From contig NZ_CABJDN010000004.1 in NCBI RefSeq assembly GCF_902364365.1, positions 390,705 through 454,704 on the forward strand: a stretch of DNA of 64,000 bases, written 5' to 3'. This DNA is from Bacteroides intestinalis (GTDB lineage: Bacteria > Bacteroidota > Bacteroidia > Bacteroidales > Bacteroidaceae). The first letter of the stretch is position 1. Every line of letters starts with the position of its first letter. This document shows, one piece after another, positions 35,571 to 45,132 of the stretch. The notes beneath the pieces are model-generated. The model searched no databases. It saw nothing but the letters and a program-made list of their open reading frames with translations, and was not told the DNA's origin. Position numbers and translations under genes: made by a program.

Positions 35571-36943
35571 AATGATGCTTGGATGTCATCTATTTCTGCG
35601 CGGAAAGCTTTGTCTACTTCCCGTAATTCTTTAATGGTCTTGCAGGCATGCAACACGGTTGCGTGATCCTTGTGGCCTATTAATGCGCCTATCTTAGCCG
35701 TCGAGAAATCTGTGTAAGATTTGGCGAGGAACATGGCTATCTGGCGTGCCTGTACAACTTCGCGTTTTCGTGATTTGGTATGGATTGTAGCGGTGTCCAG
35801 TGAGAAATGCTTGCATACCACATTGATGATGTCATCAACGGTAACCGCTTTACTTTCACTTTTCACTACCTTCCGCACAATGCGTTGTGCCAGTTCCAGA
35901 TCAATTTCTTTATTATATATAGTAGAATGTGCCATGATGGAAATGACGATGCCTTCCAAGTCACGCACGCTGTCGCCTACATTTTCTGCGATATAATCGA
36001 TTACTTCCGGCGGGAACTGTAGTCCGTCACGGTGTATCTTATTACGCAGGATGTTCTTGCGCAATTCTACGGTCGGTCTTTCCAGTTCAGCTACCATACC
36101 CCATTTGAAACGGGTGATGAGCCGTTCTTCCATACCTTGTAGCAATACGGGAGCACGGTCTGAAGTTAGGATAAGCTGTTTGCCGTTTTGGTGTAAGTGA
36201 TTAAAGATGTGGAAGAATGTATTTTGTGTTTTGGTAACACCGGCAAATTCTTGAATATCATCAATAATCAATATATCGATTGATTGGTAGAAGTTGATGA
36301 AGTCGTTTGTAGTATTGTTACGTACAGAGTCGGTATATTGCACCTGGAACAAATGTGCCGATACATATAATACTCTCTTGTCCGGATAAAGTTCCTTAAT
36401 TTTTGTGCCGATAGCATTTGCAAGGTGTGTCTTTCCTACACCCGACGCTCCATAGAAAAACAGCGGATTGAAAATTGTTTTCGCCGGGTTCTGAGCGACA
36501 GCTTCTGCTACGCTGCGTGAAAGTTTATTGCTATAGCCTTCTATAAATGTTTCAAAGTTGTATTCAGGATTCAGATGCGGATCTAAATCTGCAATAGGAG
36601 TTTGCGGTATTTCTCTGCCGATTACCTTTTTTTGTGGAATAATGGTGCGGGGAGTAGATTCGAGATTGACGGTAGTACGTGAACTCTTATCTACCATTAC
36701 ATTATACAATAACTTGGTGCCATCACCAATAACTTTATATAGAGTCTTACGCAACAAGTCAACAAACTTGTCCTCCAAAAACTCATAAAAGAACTGGCTG
36801 GGCACTTGTACGACCAGCGTCTTGTCCTCATATTTTAAAGGTATGATGGGGAGAAACCATGTTTTGTATGTCTGCTCCGGAACATTGTCTCTGATGATTT
36901 CAAGGCAGCGGTTCCATAGCCCGACATGATTTAATTCACTCAT
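35555..36943 (-). CDS. dnaA: Chromosomal replication initiator DnaA
   Basis: The 462-aa protein has domain I (about 1-85), a linker, an AAA+ domain with Walker A GASGVGKT (165-172) and Walker B ILIIDDIQ (224-231), and the C-terminal DNA-binding domain with the DnaA signature [15 protein letters not shown]. It opens the origin of replication. The spacer upstream is AT-rich, but I see no cluster of TTATCCACA boxes there. Its 3' end overlaps the nitroreductase gene by 4 bp. Confidence 0.98.
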   Translation of the reverse strand: MSELNHVGLWNRCLEIIRDNVPEQTYKTWFLPIIPLKYEDKTLVVQVPSQFFYEFLEDKFVDLLRKTLYKVIGDGTKLLYNVMVDKSSRTTVNLESTPRTIIPQKKVIGREIPQTPIADLDPHLNPEYNFETFIEGYSNKLSRSVAEAVAQNPAKTIFNPLFFYGASGVGKTHLANAIGTKIKELYPDKRVLYVSAHLFQVQYTDSVRNNTTNDFINFYQSIDILIIDDIQEFAGVTKTQNTFFHIFNHLHQNGKQLILTSDRAPVLLQGMEERLITRFKWGMVAELERPTVELRKNILRNKIHRDGLQFPPEVIDYIAENVGDSVRDLEGIVISIMAHSTIYNKEIDLELAQRIVRKVVKSESKAVTVDDIINVVCKHFSLDTATIHTKSRKREVVQARQIAMFLAKSYTDFSTAKIGALIGHKDHATVLHACKTIKELREVDKAFRAEIDDIQASLKKQG

Positions 36944-37293
36944 AACGGCTTTAAATACATTTATTAATTAAGCAAAACTTCTACGCTTGCAAAATTCGCA
37001 ATCTTATTTGAGAAAAACAAATGTGTTTTTTCTTGTTTTTCTGTTAAAAGCAATAAGCTCTTTACTTTCAATTACTTATCTATTTATATGTAAATAGCCC
37101 CTTTTGAAGGCTATTGCATTTTTATAAGTATCTGTACCATAGTATGATATGTATATAAATAACAGGATTTTAAACTTTTTGAAGGATTGTATGGAAGGGA
37201 ATACTTTAGTTTCTACACGGACTTACCGCGGCTTTTCCTCTCAAATCAGTTTGCTCTTGTTATTTAGACTTATTCTATTTAATAAGTTTTTTC
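36944..37293. other. AT-rich spacer upstream of dnaA with one orphan hairpin
   Basis: This 350-bp stretch has no convincing gene. It contains a hairpin (AATAGCC 37093-37099, GGCTATT 37109-37115) followed on the + strand by a T-rich run, which looks like a terminator although no gene on that strand precedes it. DnaA boxes are not seen. Confidence 0.6.
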
Positions 37294-38190
37294 CTACTTA
37301 TCTTTTTTGCCGAACAAGGAGAAATGAACGTACCTTTTGGGGTGTGATTTCAAGTCTTCAAGAAGGCTGGCTGCATTGGCTGTTGTAGCATTCAGATTGT
37401 TGTAGAGTGAGGGGTCGTTTAATAATAGACCAATCGTATTGTCTTTCCGGCCTAACTGGTCTGTAATCATTTTTACATTAGCCAATGTAGAGTCTATGCT
37501 GGCAAACGCAGCGGCATAATCTATTTCTTTCAGGTTATTGCTGACTATGATGAAGTTATCCCCGATAGTATTCAACTTTTGCGTGAGCTGGGGAATATCT
37601 TTACTCATGATAGCCTGCAATTGCCGGCTGGTCATTTCCATGTTCGCCATCGTGTTTTGTACACTATGAAGTGTACCCGGGATTGCCGGATCTCCAAGTA
37701 TCGTATTCAGTGAGGCAAGAATTGAGTCCAGCTTGGGAAGCATTTTCTCCACTTGTGGCATAACTGCGGCTACCTGGTCCATGACGCCATTGTTGACACT
37801 ACCTTGTAAGGTATCGCCTGTCTGGTACTTTTCGCGGGGATTATTTGCCAGCAATAGATTCATTTTTACACCTCCCATAAGTTCAGAGGTCAGTTCAGCA
37901 GTACTACCTTTCGGAATACGCAATTCCGGATCTACATCGATTTCTGCTATGACTTTTCCGGATTGTGTGTAGTCATAATAAAGATCGCGTACAATGCCTA
38001 CACGGAAGCCATCGGCAAAGACCGGACTTGATTTAGTTAATCCATTTATGTTATGGAACTTGACGTAGAAATAGTTGGTAGGCTTAAACATGTGGATACC
38101 TTTCAGGTAATTAATACCGTATACTAATATGCAGAGGGCAACAATACCCGCTATTCCTATTCTAACCTCTTTCGTAAGATACTTCATCAT
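37294..38190 (-). CDS. MCE/MlaD family lipid-transport protein
   Basis: The 298-aa protein has one N-terminal membrane helix (about 8-27) and an MCE domain (about 35-115: YFYVKFHNINGLTKSSPVFADGFRVGIV, ADVDPELRIPKGSTAELTSELMGG). A helical C-terminal region (about 135-290) with SIDSTL/ANMEMTS helices follows, as in MlaD partners of an ABC lipid transporter. MCE proteins form rings that carry phospholipids between membranes. It follows the amidase gene by 19 bp; no permease or ATPase is next to it, so the partners are elsewhere. Confidence 0.92.
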   Translation of the reverse strand: MMKYLTKEVRIGIAGIVALCILVYGINYLKGIHMFKPTNYFYVKFHNINGLTKSSPVFADGFRVGIVRDLYYDYTQSGKVIAEIDVDPELRIPKGSTAELTSELMGGVKMNLLLANNPREKYQTGDTLQGSVNNGVMDQVAAVMPQVEKMLPKLDSILASLNTILGDPAIPGTLHSVQNTMANMEMTSRQLQAIMSKDIPQLTQKLNTIGDNFIIVSNNLKEIDYAAAFASIDSTLANVKMITDQLGRKDNTIGLLLNDPSLYNNLNATTANAASLLEDLKSHPKRYVHFSLFGKKDK

Positions 38191-38209
38191 GATGTTATAG
38201 TCTTATTAT

Positions 38210-39454
38210 TTATTTCTTTTTCTTTTTGAACTCCTCGATAGCCGTTTGAACGTTTATCTTCTTACCATTCTTAAAAGCGATGATAAAAGCGTCCTTAAAC
38301 TTTGGCGTTATTTCACGTTTGGTACGTACTACCTTGTTATAGTCTGTTGATGAACCGTATGTATATTTATAAAGTCCATCTTCCTGGAAATGTTCCACAC
38401 CTTTCAAACCTTTCAGTCTTTTATCATTGGCTGCGATAGGACGTGAAGAGGTGAGTATTTGTATTTTAAACACTGGACTGCCGGTATCGGTTTGCGATTC
38501 GGTAACTTTTCCTGCATTTTGTTTCGTTCTGGTAGTATTTGGGGTGGCTGCCGCTGGTTTTTGGGGGATTTCGAGAGATTCCTCAGTCTTTTCGTTGGTA
38601 GCATCTGATTCCTCTACATTGCCGGCATCTGTTTCTTCCGGTAATATGGTACGGCTACTTCCTGTCATACGTATTTCGTGTTCACGTTTATAGGACAGGA
38701 AAGCGCGGAAGATTCCGTTTGCCAATGTAGTACTTCCGGCTTCCGAATTTAGATAACGTTCCTCTTCCGGGTTGGATATAAAACCGAGTTCTACCAGGAT
38801 ACTGGGCATGGCACTGGCTTTAAGTACCAGAAAACCTGCCTGATGCACACCACGGTCTGCACGTTTACAGGTATGGCGGAACTCCTTTTGTACCAGTGAA
38901 GCTAGATGTACACTTTGAGACATATATTTGTCTTGCATGAATTCAAAGATGATGTACGATTCTGCAGAATTCGGATTAAATCCTGCATAACGTGTTTTGT
39001 AATCACTTTCGTATAATATCACGGAGTTCTCCCGCTTGGCTACTTCCAAATTAGCGTCTGACTTGGCTAAACCGAGTGTCCATGTAGAGGCACCTTTGGC
39101 TGTTTTACTACCTGCCACAGAATTGGTGTGAATGGAAATGAACAGGTCTGCTTTTGCGTTGTTGGCAATATCTGCACGTCGGTCAAGAGGAATAAATACA
39201 TCCCGTTCGCGAGTATATACCACTTTTACGTCCGGACAGTTCCTCTTAATTTGTTTTCCCAATTTTAGGGCAACATTTAGATTGATGGTCTTTTCTTTGG
39301 AGAATTTGCCTAAAGCGCCAGGATCATGCCCGCCGTGTCCGGCGTCAATAACGACAACGAAATCTTTCGCTTCAATGCTGGTGGTACAAAAAGGAGAGAA
39401 GAACAGCCCGAAGCAAATACTTATATATAATATGTATCGTTTATAGAGTTCCAT
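38210..39454 (-). CDS. N-acetylmuramoyl-L-alanine amidase (AmiC-type)
   Basis: The 414-aa enzyme cleaves the amide bond between MurNAc and the peptide stem in the periplasm. It has a signal peptide (about 1-28) and an amidase_3 domain (about 32-245) with zinc ligands His40 in VIDAGHGGHDPG, Glu54 in KEKTINLN and His in SIHTNS, plus the end block VELGFISNPEEE. A Ser/Thr/Glu-rich linker (about 265-330) follows and then a small SPOR-like domain (about 330-405). It is the first gene of a pair with the MCE gene, suggesting a joint envelope role. Confidence 0.93.
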   Translation of the reverse strand: MELYKRYILYISICFGLFFSPFCTTSIEAKDFVVVIDAGHGGHDPGALGKFSKEKTINLNVALKLGKQIKRNCPDVKVVYTRERDVFIPLDRRADIANNAKADLFISIHTNSVAGSKTAKGASTWTLGLAKSDANLEVAKRENSVILYESDYKTRYAGFNPNSAESYIIFEFMQDKYMSQSVHLASLVQKEFRHTCKRADRGVHQAGFLVLKASAMPSILVELGFISNPEEERYLNSEAGSTTLANGIFRAFLSYKREHEIRMTGSSRTILPEETDAGNVEESDATNEKTEESLEIPQKPAAATPNTTRTKQNAGKVTESQTDTGSPVFKIQILTSSRPIAANDKRLKGLKGVEHFQEDGLYKYTYGSSTDYNKVVRTKREITPKFKDAFIIAFKNGKKINVQTAIEEFKKKKK

Positions 39455-39560
39455 ACTAAAAGCCGTTGCAAATGTAGTGGAAATTTATAGAAAACTGATG
39501 CTTTGTGTGAAGTTTTGTCACTTTTCTCCCGGATTTGTGATAGATTTCTTTAAAAGGGAC

Positions 39561-39568
39561 TAACTTTG
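39561..39568 (+). promoter_or_regulatory. -7 element of the BASS transporter gene
   Basis: TAACTTTG, 27 bp before the start; TTTG at 39534-39537 is 23 bp upstream. Confidence 0.6.
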
Positions 39569-39594
39569 CACCCGCAAATTAAATAGAAAAAGGT

Positions 39595-40554
39595 ATGTTA
39601 GTTCGTTTTCTTAAGAACTGGACGTTGCCGATGGCAATGCTTTCAGGTACTTTGGGGTACTTCATCCTTGCGAATGTCCCTTACTTGGCGCCTACCAAAC
39701 CATATATCAGTGATTTGATTGCGTACATAACTCCTCTGCTGATATTTGCCCAGCTATTACTGACTTTTTGTAAGGTGGAGAATTTGAAAGAATTGAAACC
39801 TAAAGCATGGCATGGCTGGTTACTGTTAATTCAGACATTGTCTTGCCTGGTACTCGCTGCTTTGCTGGTATGTTGTCCGATGCCGGAAGTTTACAGGGAA
39901 GTGTTTGAAGGAGCTATGGTTTGTCTCATTTGTCCAACGGCTACGGCGGCAGCTGTTATTACCGGAAAGCTGGGAGGCAGTGCGTCTACATTGACCACCT
40001 ATACATTATTGTCTAATTTGTTGGCAGCAGTGGCAGTCCCATTAGTCTTTCCATTAGTGGAACCTCATGCTGATATGACTTTCTTTGCAGCCTTTTTGAA
40101 GATTCTTAGTAAAGTCTTTCCTTTATTGCTTTTCCCTTTTTTTCTGGCATGGTTCCTACGGCTATTTATGCCACGTGTACATCATTTCTTGTTAGGTTTC
40201 CATGATCTTGCTTTTTATCTGTGGGGGGTGGCGCTTGCCATTGTATCCGGACAGACAGTCCGTTCATTGGTAAATAGCGATGCGCCGGTTTCTGTTGAAA
40301 TTCTGATAGCTCTTGCAGGATTGATTACTTGCTGTCTGCAATTCTTTTTGGGTAAAAGGATTGGTGGGCATTATAATGATCGGATCAGTGGGGGACAGGC
40401 TTTGGGACAGAAGAATACTGTTCTTGCCATTTGGATGGCTTATACTTATTTAAATCCTTTATCTTCTGTAGGGCCGGGATCTTATGTTCTGTGGCAAAAT
40501 TTGATTAATAGTTGGCAGCTATGGAAGAAAAGAAAGAAACAATCTGTGCCCTAA
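39595..40554 (+). CDS. Bile acid:sodium symporter (BASS) family transporter
   Basis: The 319-aa protein has about ten membrane helices. The pattern CPTATAAAVITGKLGGSASTLTTYTLLSNLLAA (two short crossover elements) and the late ALGQKNTVLAIWMAYTYLNP are BASS features. Some members carry bile salts, others pantoate or organic anions; which one applies cannot be read from the sequence. A large inverted repeat lies just downstream. Confidence 0.85.
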   Translation: MLVRFLKNWTLPMAMLSGTLGYFILANVPYLAPTKPYISDLIAYITPLLIFAQLLLTFCKVENLKELKPKAWHGWLLLIQTLSCLVLAALLVCCPMPEVYREVFEGAMVCLICPTATAAAVITGKLGGSASTLTTYTLLSNLLAAVAVPLVFPLVEPHADMTFFAAFLKILSKVFPLLLFPFFLAWFLRLFMPRVHHFLLGFHDLAFYLWGVALAIVSGQTVRSLVNSDAPVSVEILIALAGLITCCLQFFLGKRIGGHYNDRISGGQALGQKNTVLAIWMAYTYLNPLSSVGPGSYVLWQNLINSWQLWKKRKKQSVP

Positions 40555-40567
40555 AAACGTTTAGCAT

Positions 40568-40659
40568 TCTCAAGGGGGGGATTTCCTTGGATATCCCCCT
40601 ACCGTTTCAGATAATATACTTTTAATCGGTAGGGGGGTGTCCTTATCAAGCAATCTTGA
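40568..40659. repeat. Nested inverted repeat downstream of the BASS gene
   Basis: The inner arms 40588-40603 and 40626-40641 pair over 16 bp with two G-U pairs (core CCCCCTACCG with CGGTAGGGGG). The outer arms CTCAAG (40568-40573) and CTTGAG (40654-40659) also match. A 22-nt AT-rich loop lies between. It may be a terminator, but the C/G-run stem is unusual for this AT-rich region. Confidence 0.65.
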
Positions 40660-40709
40660 GGTTATAGTGCAATCTTAACCTCGCTCTCTATGTTGATGCG
40701 TTGTGCTGT

Positions 40710-40744
40710 TGCGATATCTTAAGTGCTTTTTATTAGATATCGCA
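40710..40744. repeat. Perfect 10-bp inverted repeat
   Basis: TGCGATATCT (40710-40719) and AGATATCGCA (40735-40744) are exact reverse complements separated by 15 bp. It lies in a gene-free stretch about 330 bp before the AraC-type gene; an operator or a small terminator is possible. Confidence 0.6.
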
Positions 40745-41042
40745 GGGCCAGAAAATCTTTGTGTTTGCTCCTTTTTAAAGAAAAGTAGGAATATATAAGA
40801 TCGATGTTACTGGTCAAATAACGTTCCCTTTTCTTTACTTGTATTAAGATAATATAAATCTTAATATTCCATAACTTGATTAATGCTACAAAGTTCTTTC
40901 TTAATTCGACCAAAACCAAAAAAGACGAGTGAAAAAGGAGTACGGATATTTGCGAAAATGTTCAATTGTTGATATGTTGACAAACTTTAACTCTAAAGGG
41001 CTTGTTGAAAGAATGGAGAGAATGTGCATTTGCCCGGATTAA
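40745..41042. other. AT-rich spacer before the AraC-type gene
   Basis: About 300 bp with no convincing gene, RNA or repeat. A 66-codon leftward frame here has no supporting features and is not annotated. Confidence 0.5.
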
Positions 41043-41045
41043 ATG

Positions 41046-41053
41046 TACTTTTG
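41046..41053 (+). promoter_or_regulatory. -7 element of the AraC-type regulator gene
   Basis: TACTTTTG, 26 bp before the ATG at 41079. The earlier in-frame codon (41043) lies inside it, so it cannot be the start. Confidence 0.6.
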
Positions 41054-41078
41054 TGAAAATTTACTAGAAGAAATTATA

Positions 41079-41927
41079 ATGGAAGAAAGTAGACTTCTTT
41101 TTGAAATATCGGAAGATATTGTAGCTAGGGAAAATGTTTCGGCAGATGATTTGCAGGATTATTTAGAGAATCCTTATCATGTAAAGGGAACTATCTTTGT
41201 GGTATGTATGAAAGGAAGTATGGAGGTTACATTAAATTATGGAAGATATATTGTTCGTGAGAATGATTACATCACTTTGCTGGATAACTCTTTTCTACAG
41301 ATTCATAACGTTTCATCAGATCTTTATTTTTCATATGCTGGCTTTTCTCCGAAGATAATGCATGAGGTGGAGTTTTTTAAAAAAGCATTTGATTATCTGT
41401 TTGTTATCTTTGAGGAACCTGTTAAGCATATATCTGAAAATTTGGAACTTTATATGCTACGTTCCATATCGTTATGGAAAATGATACGCGAAGTTCCGGA
41501 AATCTATAATAATAAAGAGGTATTGAGAAGTATGCTGGGTACTTGCATTCATACGAGTATTGCAATGTATTATCAGGATAATTTGGAAGAAAGATGGGCT
41601 AAATCCCCCAAAAATGTCAGGATGAGCCGTCAATTTCTTAAATTGGTTGCGATACATTATAGAACAGAACGAGGAATCTCATTCTATGCAAAAGAATTAG
41701 GGACTTCGAAGGAGAATTTGTGCCGTAATATTAAGAGTTGTACTAATATGACTGCTTTGGATGTGATAGACTACCTTATTATTATAGATGCAAAAACGCA
41801 GCTGAAATCTACCAATACTAGCATAAAAGAAATAGGTATATCATTAGGTTTTGATAATCTGGCTACTTTTTGCCGTTTCTTCCGCAGGCATACGGGAGTT
41901 TCTCCATTGAAGTACAGAGACAAATAA
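41079..41927 (+). CDS. AraC family transcriptional regulator
   Basis: The 282-aa protein has an N-terminal cupin-like part (about 5-140) and a C-terminal AraC double helix-turn-helix (about 185-280), with ELGTSKENLCRNIKS and the second motif IKEIGISLGFDNLATFCRFFRRHTGVSPLKYR, the AraC signature. It stands alone after a long spacer. Regulators of this form usually respond to a small ligand. The target is not next to it on the same strand; the leftward GT2/GtrA genes downstream are convergent. Confidence 0.9.
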   Translation: MEESRLLFEISEDIVARENVSADDLQDYLENPYHVKGTIFVVCMKGSMEVTLNYGRYIVRENDYITLLDNSFLQIHNVSSDLYFSYAGFSPKIMHEVEFFKKAFDYLFVIFEEPVKHISENLELYMLRSISLWKMIREVPEIYNNKEVLRSMLGTCIHTSIAMYYQDNLEERWAKSPKNVRMSRQFLKLVAIHYRTERGISFYAKELGTSKENLCRNIKSCTNMTALDVIDYLIIIDAKTQLKSTNTSIKEIGISLGFDNLATFCRFFRRHTGVSPLKYRDK

Positions 41928-41939
41928 CCCTTTTCTTTT

Positions 41940-42893
41940 TTAGCGTAATAATAATTCCTCTTCGTTGTAGCGTGGACGATTTTTTACTTCAATGTAGATC
42001 TTTCCGATGTACTCACCTACAATTCCCAAGGATACGAGTATAGTGCCACCTACTAACCAAAGGGAAATCATCAGGGATGACCAGCCGGGTACGGTATCGT
42101 GAAGAAAGTATGCACGTAGGGTCCAGATAGTGACACAGAGAGCTATCAGAAGGAAAATGCAGCCCAGCCAGAATATCATGCGTACAGGCTTGACTGAAAA
42201 AGACGTGATTCCGTCAATAGCAAAATTCAACATCTTCTTAAAAGGATATTTCGACTCTCCGGCGAAACGTTTGTCACGATTATAATAGACGCAGGCGGTT
42301 TGATAACCAATGAGAGGCACTAATCCACGCAAATAAAGGTTACGTTCGCGGAAGCGACAGAGTTGCTGGATGGCACGGCTACTCATTAACCGATAATCTG
42401 CATGATTATAGACCGATTTTGCTCCCATTGTTTTCATCAGTCGATAGAAGGCGAGGGCGGTGGTGCGTTTGAAAAAAGTGTCGGTCTTGCGTTCACGTCG
42501 AACACCATAAACAATATCATTGCCTTCCATATAGCGTTCTATCATCTCAGGGATGACATTGACGTCATCCTGCAAGTCGGCATCAATGGAAATAGCTGCA
42601 TCACAACGTTCCTTTACAGCATTCAGTCCGGCCATAAGTGCGTTTTGATGCCCCACATTTCCAGCCAGATTCAGCCCGCAGGCATACGACGTGTTTTTAT
42701 AAAACTCCTTGATGATTTCCCAGGTACGGTCTGTACTGCCATCGTTTACATATAGTATATAACTTTTGGAAGATATACGCTCTTCAGTTGTCAACCGATC
42801 GAGCAATTGGCTGAGCCGTTTATGTGTTTCGTGTAAAACAGCTTCTTCCTTATAACAAGGTACTACGATAGCAAGTACTGGAGCTTCTTTCAT
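41940..42893 (-). CDS. GtrB/DPMS-type family 2 glycosyltransferase
   Basis: The 317-aa protein has a GT2 catalytic domain with VVPCYKEEAVLHETH, YVNDGSTDRTWE and ISIDADLQDD, and two C-terminal membrane helices (about 225-245 and 260-290), as in GtrB or ArnC, which attach a sugar to undecaprenyl phosphate. The start at 42893 (MKEAPVLAIV) gives the normal N-terminus; an earlier ATG at 42914 is possible. It is downstream of gtrA on the same strand by about 50 bp, and the two are probably co-transcribed. With the divergent GT39 enzyme this makes a lipid-linked sugar system. Confidence 0.9.
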   Translation of the reverse strand: MKEAPVLAIVVPCYKEEAVLHETHKRLSQLLDRLTTEERISSKSYILYVNDGSTDRTWEIIKEFYKNTSYACGLNLAGNVGHQNALMAGLNAVKERCDAAISIDADLQDDVNVIPEMIERYMEGNDIVYGVRRERKTDTFFKRTTALAFYRLMKTMGAKSVYNHADYRLMSSRAIQQLCRFRERNLYLRGLVPLIGYQTACVYYNRDKRFAGESKYPFKKMLNFAIDGITSFSVKPVRMIFWLGCIFLLIALCVTIWTLRAYFLHDTVPGWSSLMISLWLVGGTILVSLGIVGEYIGKIYIEVKNRPRYNEEELLLR

Positions 42894-42943
42894 AATCAAT
42901 AGTTCTTTTTGCAATATTCGTAAGAAATCGGGAGAAAAACAAA

Positions 42944-43330
42944 TTATCTTCCTTTGTATTTGAAAACGAATCTAACCAGCAAGAAGTTTACCGGAATGCC
43001 GATGGCGAATACCGGTATGGGTGCAAATGGTTTGGATATTCCAAGCCAGAGGAATAGATTCAGTAAACTCATATGTAGAAGGTAATTGATCAGATGTGCT
43101 CCGCCAAACCCAAAAGCCTTTTTCCAGGACGGTTTTTTTCTGAAAGTGAAAAAGGCTGTAAGGTAAAAATTGGCGATGAAACTGAGTACGTAACCTATGC
43201 TGTAGGCTATGTTGACATTGATGATCTGCTGGAGTATAATATATATTCCATAGTGCAGGGCGGTAGCAAAGGTGCCTACCATAATGAAACGGACAAATGC
43301 TGGTAGTTGTTTCAGTCTCTTCATATTCAT
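42944..43330 (-). CDS. GtrA family membrane protein
   Basis: The 128-aa protein has four membrane helices with the GtrA pattern RFIMVGTFATALHYGIYIILQQ, NIAYSIGYVLSFIANFYLTAFFTF and LLVRFVFKY at the end. GtrA is thought to move undecaprenyl-linked sugar across the inner membrane. It is followed by the GtrB-type gene. Confidence 0.9.
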   Translation of the reverse strand: MNMKRLKQLPAFVRFIMVGTFATALHYGIYIILQQIINVNIAYSIGYVLSFIANFYLTAFFTFRKKPSWKKAFGFGGAHLINYLLHMSLLNLFLWLGISKPFAPIPVFAIGIPVNFLLVRFVFKYKGR

Positions 43331-43343
43331 AGAATTGAGATGG

Positions 43344-43351
43344 CAAAGTTA
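43344..43351 (-). promoter_or_regulatory. -7 element of the gtrA-gtrB unit
   Basis: Read leftward it is TAACTTTG, 14 bp before the gtrA start. Confidence 0.6.
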
Positions 43352-43373
43352 GGGATTGTTGCAGAATAATTTG

Positions 43374-43381
43374 TACTTTTG
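43374..43381 (+). promoter_or_regulatory. -7 element of the GT39 gene
   Basis: TACTTTTG, 30 bp before the start, back to back with the gtrA promoter. Confidence 0.6.
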
Positions 43382-43410
43382 CGCACAGAAATCATTAAAA
43401 ATAGAAATAT

Positions 43411-45132
43411 ATGTCAGATGATAGTAAGAAAGCATTCTGGTTTATAGCACTGCTCAGTGTGCTTGTGATACTCCCTTTTCTAGGAGAAACTATTTTTTAT
43501 TCCAAAGGAGAACCACGCGAGGCTATCGTTGCATTTTCTATGCTGGAGAGTGGAAATTGGATACTTCCGGTAAATTATGGAACTGATATAGCTTATAAAC
43601 CTCCTTTCTTTTATTGGTCAATTGCCACTGTGTCGTCGCTTCTGGGGGGAGTGACGGAATATTCGTCCCGTCTGCCGTCAGCTCTTGCATTTCTGGCTAT
43701 GCAGTTGGTGTTTTTTTCTTTTATAGCAAAGCGCAAAGGTGTGAAGACGGCTTTTCTTGCTTCCATTCTTCTCCTCTCTTCTTTCGAAGTGCACCGGGCA
43801 GCAGTAGCTTGCCGTGTCGATATGGTGCAGGTATCACTTATTGTCATTTCACTATGTCTGTTGTTTCGTTGGGATGAGAAAGAATGTCGCGGAATTCCAT
43901 GGCTGGCTATTTTATTGATGGGCTGCGCCACGCTGACCAAGGGGCCGGTGGGTTCCATTTTCCCTTGTGTCAGCATCGGTCTCTTCCAATTATTGCGCAG
44001 ACGCCCTTTCTGGAAAACATTTTTCCGGTTGTTGGTGATAGGAATACTTTCTCTGATTCCATATGCAGCCTGGATTAGTGCGGCTTATGTACAGGGAGGC
44101 CAACCTTTTATTGATTTAATGCTGGAAGAAAATACAGGTCGTTTCATGGGTAAGATGTCTTATGATTCGCATGAAAACCCGCTATGGTATAATTTCCTGA
44201 CCATTATTTGGGGATGGATACCTTGGACTTTGGTGCTGTTGATTTCTCTCTTTGGTTTGAAATGGAAAAATATAAGCTTATTGCCTGGAGGTTCGTCTTT
44301 CGGTGAACGTATAAAGAAAGCCTGGAATAAATTCTGTTCACAATCGCCTCTGCAATTATTCACATGGGTAGTTATACTCTTTATCTTTGTGTTCTATTGT
44401 ATTCCTAAGAGTAAAAGAAGTGTTTATCTGCTTCCTATCTATCCCTTTATGGCGGTGTTGATAGCCGAGTATCTGCTGGCTTTGGTACAGCGGGGGGCGA
44501 AAGTCTTTAAAATTTCGGCTTATATCTTTGCTTCGCTGGCTTTGTTGCTTACGATAATATTTGCTGTGGTGCGTCTCGGATTGATTCCTGATAGTGTTTG
44601 GGGAACCGGAAAACATGCCATGGAAAACGTTGGATTCATGCATGCATTGGAAAATGTGGATTTGTCATTCTCTAAATGGTTGCTTGTGGCTTTGCCGCCA
44701 ATAGCAGGTATCTGTATGCTGATTGCATTAGCTAAAAAGGCGGATTCCCGTTCATTATTATATAGTATAGCCGGTTGCATCTTGTGCCTGTTTGTTTCCT
44801 TAGACGGTGTTTATCAACCTACAGTGCTGTCAACGAAATCAGACAAGCGTCTGGCTGAAGAAGTAAATACTTTTGTGCAGGACGGGGTCATGTATTCTTA
44901 CACTTCACCGTTAATTCGTTTTTATTGCACTAATTACTATCTGAATGACCGAATGAGGAATTTTACTCCCGGTCTTTCCGGAACGGGATATGTGATGCTT
45001 TCTGAACGAACCAAAGAGGACTTTCTGAAAGAGTATTCAGATAAATATCGGTTAGAGGAAATCTATCTTACTCCTTATCGCAGCTGTGATTTACGCGATA
45101 AGGTATTGATCTATAAATTCAGTGAAAAATGA
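43411..45132 (+). CDS. GT39/ArnT-type membrane glycosyltransferase
   Basis: The 573-aa protein has about 12 membrane helices. A conserved periplasmic loop near the start (FLGETIFYSKGEPREAIVAFSMLESGNWILPVNYGTDIAYKPPFFYW) contains the Glu and Pro residues of the ArnT/PMT family, which takes a sugar from undecaprenyl phosphate and puts it on a lipid A or protein acceptor in the periplasm. A C-terminal soluble part (about 465-570) follows. It is divergent from the gtrA-gtrB pair. Its stop overlaps the start of the HD gene (ATGA). Confidence 0.92.
   Translation: MSDDSKKAFWFIALLSVLVILPFLGETIFYSKGEPREAIVAFSMLESGNWILPVNYGTDIAYKPPFFYWSIATVSSLLGGVTEYSSRLPSALAFLAMQLVFFSFIAKRKGVKTAFLASILLLSSFEVHRAAVACRVDMVQVSLIVISLCLLFRWDEKECRGIPWLAILLMGCATLTKGPVGSIFPCVSIGLFQLLRRRPFWKTFFRLLVIGILSLIPYAAWISAAYVQGGQPFIDLMLEENTGRFMGKMSYDSHENPLWYNFLTIIWGWIPWTLVLLISLFGLKWKNISLLPGGSSFGERIKKAWNKFCSQSPLQLFTWVVILFIFVFYCIPKSKRSVYLLPIYPFMAVLIAEYLLALVQRGAKVFKISAYIFASLALLLTIIFAVVRLGLIPDSVWGTGKHAMENVGFMHALENVDLSFSKWLLVALPPIAGICMLIALAKKADSRSLLYSIAGCILCLFVSLDGVYQPTVLSTKSDKRLAEEVNTFVQDGVMYSYTSPLIRFYCTNYYLNDRMRNFTPGLSGTGYVMLSERTKEDFLKEYSDKYRLEEIYLTPYRSCDLRDKVLIYKFSEK

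Noticed and set aside
36944..37293. Origin of replication next to dnaA
   Set aside because: The spacer is AT-rich but no cluster of TTATCCACA-type boxes is visible; the one match elsewhere (about 27259, inside the broken ATPase gene) is isolated.
37149..37388. 79-codon rightward frame upstream of the MCE gene end
   Set aside because: It overlaps the end of the MCE gene and looks like chance coding in AT-rich DNA.
40719..40919. 66-codon leftward frame in the spacer before the AraC gene
   Set aside because: It overlaps a palindrome, has no promoter or ribosome-binding site and no recognisable features.
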